Positions 1-11,181 of a DNA stretch of 64,000 nt are shown here, piece after piece. The notes below the pieces were generated by a model. That model was not told where the DNA came from, searched no databases, and worked only from the letters and a program-made list of their open reading frames with translations. The position numbers and the translations under genes are program-made. Origin of the DNA: Pieris napi (Eukaryota > Arthropoda > Insecta > Lepidoptera > Pieridae); the NCBI RefSeq assembly GCF_905475465.1, contig NC_062256.1, forward strand, positions 9,805,662 through 9,869,661, given 5' to 3'. How positions within the stretch are numbered: position 1 is the stretch's first letter; every line of letters starts with the position of its first letter.

Positions 1-1069
1 CTGGACGTTATGGGCACGGGATAAGTAGGCCCAACGGTTTTTGTCTGACCCCCAATTTACACAAGGGATACCTTTGGCATCTTAGCGTGTATACAATCTA
101 ATGTAAATGTGGTACAAAAATGGGAATTTAAATGTGCAGCCCTTACGATCGGCCCTTCGTATAAAATTGCCGTTAATACTGGTTTTTAAATAATGGCCTC
201 TCAAATCAGAGGTGAAGAAAAAAAAGCCAGGAATTTTCGTGATAATATACGTTATTTACTTATCTTTGACGCAGAGGAAACATAGGCTTTCTGTACCATT
301 TGTAGATTGTAAAAATCATTATACAATTAAAAATAATGTAAAGAGTGGCATTATTGTATCATGTAAGTTGTAGCTCTAGCATTGAAATTAAATTCCCAAC
401 ATTTAAAATATAATTTTACATTTAATAATATTAGATTGCATTTCAATATATATATATAACAAATCCCCTACAGGAAATTAACATGATCCAAGTTTTCCTC
501 CGGGAATGGACTGAGATATCAGCAATAAATAAAATTGCCAAAAAGCAGTGGCGGGCGGCCAGTGGGCGGAAACGAGTAAAAAAACCGCCAAGAATAGTGA
601 CTAGTGACCCCTCAGTAGATACTGTTTTCCTCGATATCTATAATTTATTACACACATACTTAGAACTCGAAGGAACATGATACAGCCAAAAACGTAAGAG
701 GAATGTTGCTAAGTAGTAAAAAAGAAAAACAACATTATATTTGACTACATATTATCATATATATATAGTATCATCGCAATCCATACTGCCAGCCTTGTAC
801 ACTGCCACAAGGACCAAACTTTTTAAATTTGTTTTAATTTTTTTTTTATTAATACTATGCAGGTTAAGAATATTGAAAATGCTGTATATTTGTGTGTTGG
901 AAATAAAAAAAAACACTTTATATTTACGAAGTAAAAAAATAGTAGGTATATGAGAAAATATATTAAAACAGTTACGAATATGATTTCGAGCGTATACTAG
1001 GACTTCTGTAAAACACTGTTTACGAATGGCTAAGTGATATACTTATTAATTAATTATTATTAATAAAAC
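1..1069. other. AT-rich intergenic, no gene recognised
   Basis: This stretch is AT-rich and shows no exon pattern that I can connect to a protein family. A 65-codon open frame at 483-680 (plus) contains a basic stretch near its middle, but it has no recognisable domain and no splice context. I treat it as chance or as a decayed repeat. Confidence 0.5.
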
Positions 1070-1330
1070 AGCATAGTGGCTTCAACGTGCACCTAACATC
1101 CCTGAGATCGTAGGTTCGATCCCCGGCTGTGTACCAATGGACTTTCTTTCTATGTCCGCATTTAACATTCGCTCGAACGGTGAAGGAAATTATCGTTAGG
1201 AACTCGACTTGCGTTAGACACAAAAAGTCTGTGTCAGGCACCGAAGGCTGATTACCTACTTGCCTATTTGACAAATGATAATGAAACATCTGCAACACAA
1301 TCTGACGCCTAAATAGGTCGTTGCCAGTGT
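1070..1330 (+). repeat. tRNA-derived SINE, copy 1
   Basis: The copy starts in a tRNA-like head (CATAGTGGCTTC..., then the Pol III B-box-like GGTTCGATCCCCGGC). The shared body follows: 'CCAATGGACTTTCTTTCTATG', then the TCGAACGGTGAAGGAA block, then a 3' part with GTCAGGCACCGAAGGCTGAT. The same order recurs at 9489-9736, 16885-17083, 33855-34017 and 53697-53959. This defines an interspersed tRNA-related SINE family of about 250 bp. The copy has diverged by point changes. Sequence past 1300 matches the tail of the minus-strand copies ('...AGGTCG'). Confidence 0.75.
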
Positions 1331-3107
1331 TTTTTCTTTATTTTTATACATTTTATTTATATTATATTTACTTACTATATTTATTGATATTATATTTTTT
1401 CATAACGTAACATTTATTTATAAGCCATAAATAGTTCAGCCTATTTTAGTTTATTTAAAAAATATATCTTTTCCTCCGATAACCAACTTGAACTGTTAAA
1501 AATACAGTTCGTAGAGTTCGTAGTGTAAGCCATAAAAGTTTATTCTATTGATACCTACAGAGATACATCATATTATGATCCGACCCCTGTCCGATCTTAA
1601 CGAGATATATGTTCAGTTTTAGGGCGCGGGTTAGGGGCAGCGAGACTCTGTGGAGACGTCGAGTCGCAGCCGAAACTTAACCGAATGACCAGTTGGCAAT
1701 AGCACATAGATGAAACAGTAGGAATTTTAAAAACGCTTCCAAAACGATACCTTCGCTTCTTAATGTATGGCAAATAATAAATAAAAGTACATCACCGCTT
1801 TCCATTAAATTTAATGTATAAATATATCCATCTCAGGAATATCTCTTCGTAAATATTAAATCTTTTTAGATAGACGAAATTAAATATTTAGTGATCGGTA
1901 ACTTGTTCGATCGAAGTTCGATAGGAAGTTACAACTCCACAATGCATGTAATTCATTATTAACCATTTCTTAACTGAACAAACTGACAGAAGTCCTTTAA
2001 AACACCCCATGTGAGTGTCTATATTCTTGCCTACTAGTATAATAATTTAGATTTAATTATTAAATTAATAGCAAGAGCCTAATGGTTCTATGAAAGCGTT
2101 ATTTTCCGTCATACTGCTCAATACAAACTGGATTAGTAGGGGGTTGTGAGTTGTACGACCTCACCTACACGAAACTCATTTACATGAAAGTCTCGTTACC
2201 AGCCTCTGGAAACTCGCTGAGTCATCCTCAGTCACACTGATCCATCGAATATCAATGCGTATTTATCAACCAATGAAAGTAAACACGTAGTATAAGAAAG
2301 TTTAATGCGAGAAACGAAAGGGGATGTGGTTGTTATATTTACTTGCTGGACAGCGTAATAGAAAGGTAGTTTTTTTGCTTTGTGCAAATACAATATGGGT
2401 CTTGGTCTATGACTCATGTCGCTAGTCCAACACTACTCTACGGTGGCATAAATCATAAAAATAATAGTTTGTCGAAAAGTGGTACATAAAAATAATAATA
2501 AAAGACTTTATTTATTTATTTCGTAATCCTACAGCTTAAACAAAAAATATATATAAAAACAAACAATTACACTAAAAATATAGCCAAAAATGTTTACACA
2601 TTTACAAAAGGGAAAAAACAATAAAAACTATCGAATACATTTAACTAATTTGAAGATGTGTATGTGGGGTATGCTCACACTTAAATAGCACAGATATTGA
2701 GACGTACGATTAATTACTCCGTCAGTGAATTTTCATAGACACAATAGAGCATGGGGCAGACGCAGGTCATACTTTATACCTTAAACAATTATTAATTTGT
2801 TGTTCTTAAGCTTCCGATGCCATAATTACTCAGTACCTTTTAAACTTATATTTCGGGCCATAATTTTGAGCATGATTCTATGCAATTTTATGACCGAGAT
2901 TATAAAAGATTCTCTAAATTGGAGCCTGTTAAGGCTTTGAGACTTTCTTAGAAACATTATAATTTTATGTCCTTATTTAGCCAGTTGAAAATTCGCAACA
3001 TCTGTATGGATCGTAAAAACCTGTAACAATTTTGAAACAATGGCAAGACAATGGAATATAGGATTATAAGGAAGTAGTTTTATCGCAGTTATCTATGAAT
3101 TATAGCT
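1331..3107. other. AT-rich intergenic, no gene recognised
   Basis: I see no coding exon, RNA gene or clear mobile element here. Base composition is strongly AT-rich with homopolymer runs. A slightly GC-richer patch near 1560-1690 carries no convincing frame. Confidence 0.4.
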
Positions 3108-3625
3108 ATGTACGTAGTGGAGAATCGAGAGCGAAGAGAGGGCTATAACCCTTTGGGTGGTGTGGGGCGGGCGGGCCGCGGAAGGGTTACACCCGGGAGG
3201 CGGCAACCCCGCTCCCGCACTTTTACGATCTTTTTTATCGTGCGTGTCGTTTTTCCTTTTCTATTTTTTACGTTTATTTCCCCGAGATCATAAATAATCT
3301 TTGAAGGGAAGTCTTGGACGACAGGAGCCGGGGTTAGCGCGAGTCAGTGCTGTTTTGTTTTTTATGGTCTCTTATGTGTGGGGCTGTAGCGTTGCCATGG
3401 TGACCGCATCACATTAGGCGGAGGAGGGTTGACATGGCCGGTAGCCGATTGTCAAATAAACAAGAATATTTGTTGAAACGCGATCTGCGCTGGCAAACAC
3501 GCTTGTCTATATTCATTGTCGGTGTGTTTGCGGACAAACTGTCCGGACCGTCCACCACACGTGTTTGTTCTCGCTGCGCTGCCAAGCGTGTAATATTATC
3601 CGACATTTCGCTTTCCTATACTCTG
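3108..3625. other. GC-rich block of unknown role
   Basis: The block stands out from its AT-rich surroundings. It includes a very G-rich stretch near 3150-3215 and a second CpG-containing segment at 3310-3600. Short open frames exist on both strands (3108-3293 plus; 3409-3606 minus; 3434-3637 plus), but none resembles a known protein and they overlap one another. It could be a promoter or 5' UTR exon of a gene outside or upstream of the window, or the remains of an older mobile element. Nothing in the sequence decides between these. Confidence 0.3.
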
Positions 3626-4798
3626 CTTATTTACTAAACAGCTAGTAATTATATTGGGGATTTTATATCAAGTATATAAAACTATCTTGAAGTATTACGT
3701 ATAAACAGTAAATATTACACTATTGTTCCTTGAAAAATCACTTTAGTTTCGGCGATTTCTGACATCATTAGAAGGCGTTGAACGTATTTCTCAGACTTCA
3801 TTTCTATATAGATTAAGTATACCCAACACTTCAAGTACAAGTTTAGTTCAGATAATAACTGCTTTCGAATAAAATAATTCTTAAAAAATGTTTGTTTTAG
3901 TACTTTTTAGAAGTTGTTTTCTTTTTCACATATTTTGCTTTCCATCCGAATTCCACTTCGATTCAACTGGACATTGAAAATATTTAACCATAATAACCAC
4001 AGCCGACCACATTGTATTAATAGCTCACCCCTTCGAAAAAATGCACCATATTGCGTCCAGAGCCTAACCACCCGCGAAAGAGAAATTTACGAATAAAAGC
4101 CGAAATAGTTACACGGTGCATTTAAAATTAAAAACCCTTTAGCGCCCACGCCGACAGACAATGGGCGAATGGCAAAATTGTCGGCAGGTAGCGAATATGG
4201 AACACTGCGCCCGATAATTACTATGGGCTATAATAAATGGCTTTTTCTGAATTAGGCCCACGCCATACGGACATACCTGCCAAACCCTTCGCTTTTAATG
4301 AGTTAAAACTATTATCGACAATCGAAATGTTTAATTTGATTGATGTTGGGTAGCGAAGGAACTCAGCTTGCCATTTAGGAATATTCGCCTTTCATTTAAT
4401 TTAATGTTCTTTACGTTTCAGATTATTTTCTTTTTGCGCGTGTATTACAGGTTTTAATAAAACTTTTTTACTGACATAAACACGAACGCAACTTATGAAA
4501 ATAAAGTAATGAGTAATGTAAGTTCGTATCTAACTACTTTTAATAACATGCTGTTGAATAGAGCAGATATTATGACATAAAATATAAATACATAATTACA
4601 AATTCCAACAATCTTACTGATTATACTTGAATACGGTGGTTCTCCTGTATAAAGCTTGTATGAACTGTCTATAAACTAAAACTAAACTGACTTTATATGT
4701 GATCATTTATTATCATATACCTACTTATAAACAAAAAATTTAATCCATAGAGAAAGAAGTATGGTCGCATAAATAAAAGTATAGGTATAGGTACACTA
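3626..4798. other. AT-rich intergenic, no gene recognised
   Basis: No gene is seen. A short GC-richer segment lies at about 4130-4300 with no recognisable frame. The remainder is low-complexity AT-rich DNA. Confidence 0.4.
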
Positions 4799-5095
4799 CA
4801 GTTTTTTTTTACGAACGAGCCTAAGGGACGACCATATAGGGCGGTCATCGCAGTCCATGGACACCCATTTTTAGTGGGTGCGTTGCCGGCCTTTGAGGGA
4901 GAAGTACCCCAACCGGGAGTCGATTCCACAGTTCGCTAGTTCGCAAAAGAAAGTGCCTTGTGAAACGGACTATGGAAGACTTCCAATCATCAAAGTGATG
5001 TTGATATTAAAACAGTTCAGAGTTTTCCCTTGAAGAGGAAAGTGCGTGCAGCTATTGCTCCATCATCAGCAAAAGGCGATGAGGAGGCGCCAGTT
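4799..5095 (-). mobile_element. LINE 3' end fragment
   Basis: Read on the minus strand, the segment gives a broken non-LTR retrotransposon ORF2 end with the motif LWNRLPVGVLLPQ. The lepidopteran LINE-tail block GGCCGGCAACGCACCC follows, then GTCCATGGACTGCGATGACC, and a poly-A (plus-strand T run at 4801-4810). The same tail type occurs at 7139, 40932, 52945 and 59766. It is 5'-truncated, as is usual for target-primed insertions. Confidence 0.65.
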
Positions 5096-5800
5096 TACAG
5101 CGTCCAATCTACGTGATTCTATATGAATTAACAAATTTTGACATGATAATGATAAATATCCAAAAAGAGGTTTTTTACAGGTAGAGCAGTGGTTGTCTCT
5201 GCAGCTCTAATAAAGCGAATGACACTCCCTGTAACTCTGCATGGCTCCAAGTACTTGCTATTTTAATATCTGTTTTAAAGAAAGCATTGTTCTGGTATTT
5301 TTATTTTATCTCGTATTTTTTTATAACATTTATGTTTTCCTAAATTGTCTTACATTTTAGATAAAAGAGTTTGTAACTACACTATTTAGTACTATGTATG
5401 ATGTGGTAAACTTTAATAAATAAATATCGTGAAGTTATCGGTTTATCTTTCACCGAAAATGTTTAATTTATAAGGCACTTACACTTTCTTACACCGCCAC
5501 ACCGGCAACGAAATCGATCGTAATTTGTAATTAATATGATTAATGGTTTAATCAATGTTTGGATCATCAGTCCCTTTAGGTTTAATAATAAAAAATTATC
5601 AAACAAAAGACAATCATAAGTCCATATGGTTCCTGTTGTGTTATTTACAATATTGTCCTAAATATTATATTAGTATGTTAGCATTAAGATATATTCAATC
5701 ATTAAAAATTAAAATTATTTTGAATAATCCTTAACTAATATGTGTGAATATAAAGTAATACACACATAGTAATACTTTTACCGTAGGTATACTGTTTATT

Positions 5801-6200
5801 TAGGGTCTGTTTCATAATGTACAGATAAGTTCTACATAAGTTCTAAATTAGCTATTTATTACTTATTGGTAGGATAAACACTATTGTTGCGTTACACGAC
5901 TGTCAGATAGCGCTATTCGTCACATAAAGTCCATCAAAAGTTATGAGTCCGATGAATGTCAAATAACACAATTTATCTTCCAAATAATTTATGTGTTGCG
6001 TAGCTATTTGGTACTTTATCTATACATTGTGAAACAGACCCTAAGGATCGGACTCATAACTTTTGATGGACTTTATGTGACGAATAGCGCTATCTGACAG
6101 TCGTGAAACGCAACCATAGTGTTTATCCTACCAATAAGTAATAAATAGCTAATTTGGAACTTATGTAGAACTTATCCGTACATTGTGAAACTGACCCTTA
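5801..6200. mobile_element. Foldback MITE with three termini
   Basis: Arms of about 150 bp (5801-5953 and 6046-6200) are near-perfect inverted repeats that begin and end with TAGGGTCTGTTTCA / its complement. The roughly 90-bp centre ends at 6021-6044 with a third copy of the same terminus (ACATTGTGAAACAGACCCTAA). The structure therefore looks like one element of about 244 bp (5801-6044) joined to an inverted partial copy. There is no open reading frame, so it is non-autonomous. The superfamily cannot be told from the ends alone. Confidence 0.8.
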
Positions 6201-7138
6201 GTCTAATAACAATGAGATATAAAATGCATTTTATGGAGAGAGTAAGCAAAATAATTTACGTAGTAGTAACTGTGCGAGCTTCGATTCTGATTTTGAAAAA
6301 GCGATAGTCCCGAAGGCAATGTTATTAGAAATACTTAAGGCAAAAAACCATTCAATAGCTGTTTGGAATTTACTAAAAAGTATCAATAAAATAAAGGGTA
6401 AGAATGACAACAAACACCCTTTTGCCCCAAGGCATCGATCTGGATCGTGATGACTTGTAATTCACTGTTTTCGCTATTAAAATCGCATTTCCTGTATGAC
6501 ATTTAGCAAAGTCACTGAAGCACACACGAGTGCCTGATGCCAACACAAAACGTATCAAACAATACCCTCAAACTATTTAAAACGAATCCCTTGACGACTC
6601 CTACGCATTTGTATGGTGCAGTTTGTAAGTGAAAGCGGCGTCACATTAGAGTTGTTGAGATTTATTAATAAGTAATCTTACACATATCCATGTTATAAAA
6701 GAGAACAGACAACATACAAAGGCAAAACAGATTTCATTGATAAACAAAATATGTGAAACAGAAAACTGAAATTAAACATTTAAAAAAAAATCTTAATATC
6801 TCAAAGCTATTTTGATACAATATTTTACGTTACATAATATGTGATACGGTTTATATAAGTTGAAAAAGGTAAGATGTTTATGGCAGAACTGTTTCCTATA
6901 TTAATGGAACTTATTTTATTATGTATACTTCTGGAATAAATCAAACACTTGCACTAGTATTACACATTTAATTCAAAAAATACATTTCTTGTTTAGTACA
7001 TTTCATAAAAGTTTGTAGAATTATGAAAAACTTATATAAATTTGATTCAAAGCAAACGTTTGACGTGATTACTATGTATGTAACGAGACCTCACAAGCTA
7101 TATTAGTCAAACGCAGTCTACAACTGCGCGTTTTTTTT

Positions 7139-7262
7139 TACCAGCTGCCCCAGACTTAAAAGGCCGGCAACGCACTCGCGAGCCCTCTAGCATTGAATAT
7201 GCATGGGCGGCGGTATTACTTAATATCAGATGAGCTTCCTTTCTGTTCTATAAGAAAAAAAA
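7139..7262 (+). mobile_element. LINE 3' tail fragment
   Basis: The segment contains AAAGGCCGGCAACGCACTCG, then ATGCATGGGCGGCGGTAT, then GATGAGCTTCC, and ends in an A-rich run near 7253. This is the same family of 3' tail as at 40932-41056, here without any recognisable ORF2 residues upstream. It is a short 5'-truncated insertion. Confidence 0.65.
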
Positions 7263-7800
7263 TTAATGGATTACTAAAAAACTATGTAAATTTTTGTAAT
7301 TTTTCTCCATAGATAACTTATGTAAATTTTTAATAAAAACGACAGTTGTAGAAACCCGCTCTCCGCTTCCACTTTGAACCATGCGGGCGTAAACAGTAGT
7401 TTTACGATTGCCTTCAAGAACTAAAGTGACATACTCAACCGTAAAAATACCGGTAATCCTTTACCGAGGCAAGCCTTTCATGGGCGAGAGTCTAGAAATA
7501 TTTGTTCAATATTTTGGCGGATGACACAATGTTTCTTTTGTGTGCAAAGGAAGTAACAGGAAGATGTAAAAAACCTATTTGTTGTGTGAATATGATAAAA
7601 AGTGTATCATGGAACTTGAAAAAAATACAATAATGTTTTTATTTATTACGTGTTTATTATGCCAACCAAGCACTTACGTACGAGTAGTGAACGTAGTTTT
7701 TTAACTAAGACGAAATTGTGTTTGACCAGTAAAAATAACCATAAACATCTTAAAGTTACAGATGAATTAAATAATAATGTTTAAAAATTATAATATGTTG

Positions 7801-8215
7801 CGTGTGGCAGGGAAAGAATGAGAGTAGAAAAAATGCCGTGGAAATTAATTGCGTGATAGGATAAGTAATAGTGAGATACGTAAGGAGTGTGGGGTTAATG
7901 AGGAAGTAATGACAAGAAACAAAAGGTATTGCCATGTAGAACGGATAAATGAGAAGCAGTTAATAAGTAATATATACAAGGCAACCGTGAGTGGTGAAGT
8001 CGGGGTGGGTAGACTTTGTCGAAAATACCAGGACTAAATACAGGAGATACTAGAGTAAGGACAAGTTAAAAGTTCCTATAACCGACAAACATGCATGAAA
8101 TGTCATAAAAGTAGATGAAGCGAGAGAAGTAACATGTCAGGACCGTCGTATATGGAGATCTGTAGTCTCTGCCTACCCCTTCGGTAAAAAAAGAGAATAT
8201 ATAAATAAATAATAA
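7801..8215 (+). mobile_element. LINE ORF2 C-terminal remnant
   Basis: The open frame 7849-8037 reads HVERINEKQLISNIYKA and then GEVGVGRLCRKYQD. This is the pattern of the C-terminal end of insect non-LTR retrotransposon ORF2 proteins (HVERM...GRPR..Y.D). Downstream DNA to about 8190 keeps the family's end in broken frames, including a 'RRIWRSVVSAYPFG'-like segment. Stops and frame changes show it is dead. Confidence 0.65.
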
Positions 8216-9488
8216 AAAAATGTTTATTAAATGGTGTTTCAATCCGGTAAAGGTGTATATTTTTTAAATACATATTAAGGATGTAATGATATAAGTAAAT
8301 TTTAAGAGTTTAAGAACTTAGCTTTAAGGCATCTCTACGTAATGTAGTTTCCTATATTTCAAAAGTTCTATGTTTGTTATTATATGTTTTTTTTATATCT
8401 ATTAAAAATCTGGCAAAAAAATCGCCAAACCTCTATTCCCCAGTGGTGGGTACGGAGTCTCACATCTAACCGTAATGTGGCAGACACATTCCTGTGTCTG
8501 TTAAGATTGTATTTGCCAATAGTACCATCGCTGTCAGAAACATTTATTTATTTCCACACTTTTATTGTCTATACATAATTTATGTCTATACTGAACGCCT
8601 GCTACGTATACCTATTCCTGTAAATAACCACGATGTCCTTCCTCTTAATATGAGAGTGACTTCTTTATCTGTCTGTGTGAGAAGAAATATCAGGCAATAC
8701 AACAATAATTGTTAAACTTTTTTTTATTCACTATATGGGCTAGGTCTTTTCTAATGATTCTTTATGGAAAATTTTTAATTTACACATAAGCCATCAATAG
8801 TTTTTAATGTAAACAATATTTGTAATACACCTATCAATTCGGCTTCAGGTTGTCCTACATGAACACGATTTGTCAGCGTATGAAAAGTGCTTTTTCACAC
8901 GTAAGACCATCTTACTTGATATGTCCTAGCTCATTCGGGGCTCTTGAATAAATTGGTGACCAAACACAAGGGATCTGGACACAAATGCCGATCATTAATA
9001 CACGTCGCGTCGACTACCAGAGACATTTGAACTAAGATCACATCATTAATATTGGGCAGTACTTGTAGGTGGAAAGGATAAATTCACCCTTTTGTGAAAT
9101 TTTATTGTCACGAGAAGTCTTGCTTCGAAAAGCAAACATGAATAGGTAATATAATCGATTTACTGTGTACTGAATTTCACGCTTTTTAAGCGAAATTGGG
9201 TTATTGGCGACGATATATTGGGTACTGCCAAAAATGTTATTAATTGCTTACAATTATAACATTCCATTCTGTACCTACAAATCATGGGTAGGCGGTATTT
9301 TTTTTTTCCATATTTCTTCAGGGAACTCGATGTAGATGTTTGCAATGGCGTATAGCTGAGAGGTCCTAGGATTGGTTATTGGTATAACGAAAATTTTAAT
9401 TGCGAAACAGCTAACAATCTTCAGATTTGCGTCATACGTGAGTTCTGTTAATTATTTCTTAGTGCACACTTAGATAAATAAATAAAAT
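8216..9488. other. AT-rich intergenic, no gene recognised
   Basis: No recognisable exon, RNA or mobile-element end is seen. Two overlapping short frames near 8384-8715 are T-rich and have no domain character. Confidence 0.4.
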
Positions 9489-9736
9489 CAGTGGCGTTAG
9501 AACCTCTTTAGGTCTTGGCCTCAGATTTCTGAATCTGTTTCATGATCATTTTTCAATCAAATAGGCAATTAGGTGATCAGCCACCAGTGCCTGACACACG
9601 CCGTCGACTTTTTGGGTCTAAGACATGTCATTTTCCTCACAATGTTTGGCTTCACCGCTCGAGCATTGGTGCACAGCCGGGGATCGAACCTACGACCTCA
9701 GGTATGAACCTGAAGCCACTAGGCCAACACTGCTCT
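9489..9736 (-). repeat. tRNA-derived SINE, copy 2
   Basis: This is a near full-length minus-strand copy. The tRNA-like head with the complement of GGTTCGATCCCCGGCTGTGC lies at about 9670-9736 (ending CCAACACTGCTC), and the tail begins at CAGTGGCG (9489). The body includes GTGCCTGACACACGCCGTCG and the complement of the CGAGCGGTGAAG block. The short open frame at 9542-9742 is the SINE itself and not a gene. Confidence 0.8.
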
Positions 9737-10449
9737 ACATAGATAGAAAAATCAATTTACTATATTTTGTTCCTTCAAGAAATGAGCTGATTAATCTTGG
9801 TTAAGCGTCTTAACCCACGACCTTAAGGACTGTTCATCATTCACGATCCCACAAGATCTAAAATTCGAAACGTATGGCACAGACTTTATACCAAACTTAC
9901 CTATATTGACAACGATAAATGAAACAGACGCAAAAATGTATCTGCCTCATGCTCATAGGTGCCTTCAAAGTGAAATAAGCGCATAAAAATGCTTGCTGTC
10001 ACACCTCGTCATTATTTATTTGCTTTCCGATGTATTATCCTTTCACGTATCCAGGGATTTTTTTGGTCTGGACAAAGCCAGTAGCTGCCGGCCAACCCAT
10101 TAGCTCGGACGCGACGGGAGCTCATGATCACTTTGCTCTTTAATTTATGTGCTTTGTTGCTTTGTCCGTTCAACAATGAACTTTTATAGTTTAGCTGCCG
10201 GACACCCAGATTAATATCGACGTATGGTTTTCTCTCTTTTTGTGCAACACAATGTAACACCTGGTTTTGGATTTAAGGACACTAATATCTTTCCGAGACT
10301 ATTGTGCAAAAGGGTTGATTTAATGACTGACCGTTTGGCGTGTAAAAGATCTAGGATCAAGGTAAAAGGAATCGTTACCTTCCGTTATAATGTCATATAT
10401 AAAATACAATAGCAACATTAAAAAATATTTATGAAAGCACAGTTGGCAG

Positions 10450-10498
10450 AATAATTAATAATGTTATACGTGTACAATGTATAACATTATTAATTATT
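10450..10498. repeat. Perfect 20-bp inverted repeat
   Basis: Two perfectly complementary 20-nt arms (10450-10469 and 10479-10498) flank a 9-nt loop, GTGTACAAT. The stem is AT-rich. No T-run or gene end is nearby, so it is not a terminator in this eukaryotic setting. It could be the relic of a very short palindromic element. Confidence 0.7.
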
Positions 10499-10769
10499 AT
10501 TTACACAAAAAAATCATGTTATCAACTGTGAGGTTGATTTAAAAGTGTATATATTTAAAATTAGTTTATTTAGACTTCGTTGCGCGGAATTTGGTTTAAG
10601 ATATTACTCATATTTTACAAATTGGACATATCGTTTAGGTATATAGTATATTGTATATATTAAGCAACTCGAATATTTTTTTTATATGTTGCTGCCTTAT
10701 CCCTATAGCATCTTTCACTGGCTTTTTGCTATGCAGTTTTCGACTGGCGTTGTGTAAAAAAAAAAAAAA

Positions 10770-11096
10770 TGGCGCAATCTCTTAGGTCTGGGCCTCAGAT
10801 CTGTTTCGTAATCCTTTGGTTTTTTTTATAGAAGGTTGTTTTCCTACATAAGCAACCTTCTGTGACGTGTGTCAGGCACAGTCGACTTTTGGGTCTAAAG
10901 TCATGTCGGTTTAGTCGCTATATTTTGCTTCACCGTTTTTTTTTAAAGAAAGTTGAGCAGTGTTAGCCTATTGGCGTGCGACTGTCATCCCTGAGGTCAT
11001 AGGTTCGATCCCCGGCTGTGCACCAATGGATTTGCCGCCGGGGTTCAAAGCTATGGGGATGAGAGTCACACACTGAAGCCACTACGCCAACACGCA
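10770..11096. repeat. Composite of three SINE pieces
   Basis: Three parts of the same SINE are joined. A minus-strand tail half occupies 10770-10940 (GGTCTGGGCCTCAGATC...GTGTGTCAGGCACAG). A plus-strand head occupies 10954-11030 (GAGCAGTGTTAGCCTA..., GGTTCGATCCCCGGCTGTGC). A second, minus-strand head fragment lies at about 11040-11096 (ending GCCACTACGCCAACACGC). A roughly 19-bp hairpin (AGAAGGTTGTTTTCC...AAGCAACCTTCT) sits within the first part. The arrangement suggests nested insertion or template switching. Confidence 0.65.
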
Positions 11097-11181
11097 TTTA
11101 CGTAATTTGTAGATTATCTTTAAATACCAACTTCAACCCATTATGTCAATGTAAAAATCCTCAATGTAAGTGTAAACACTA

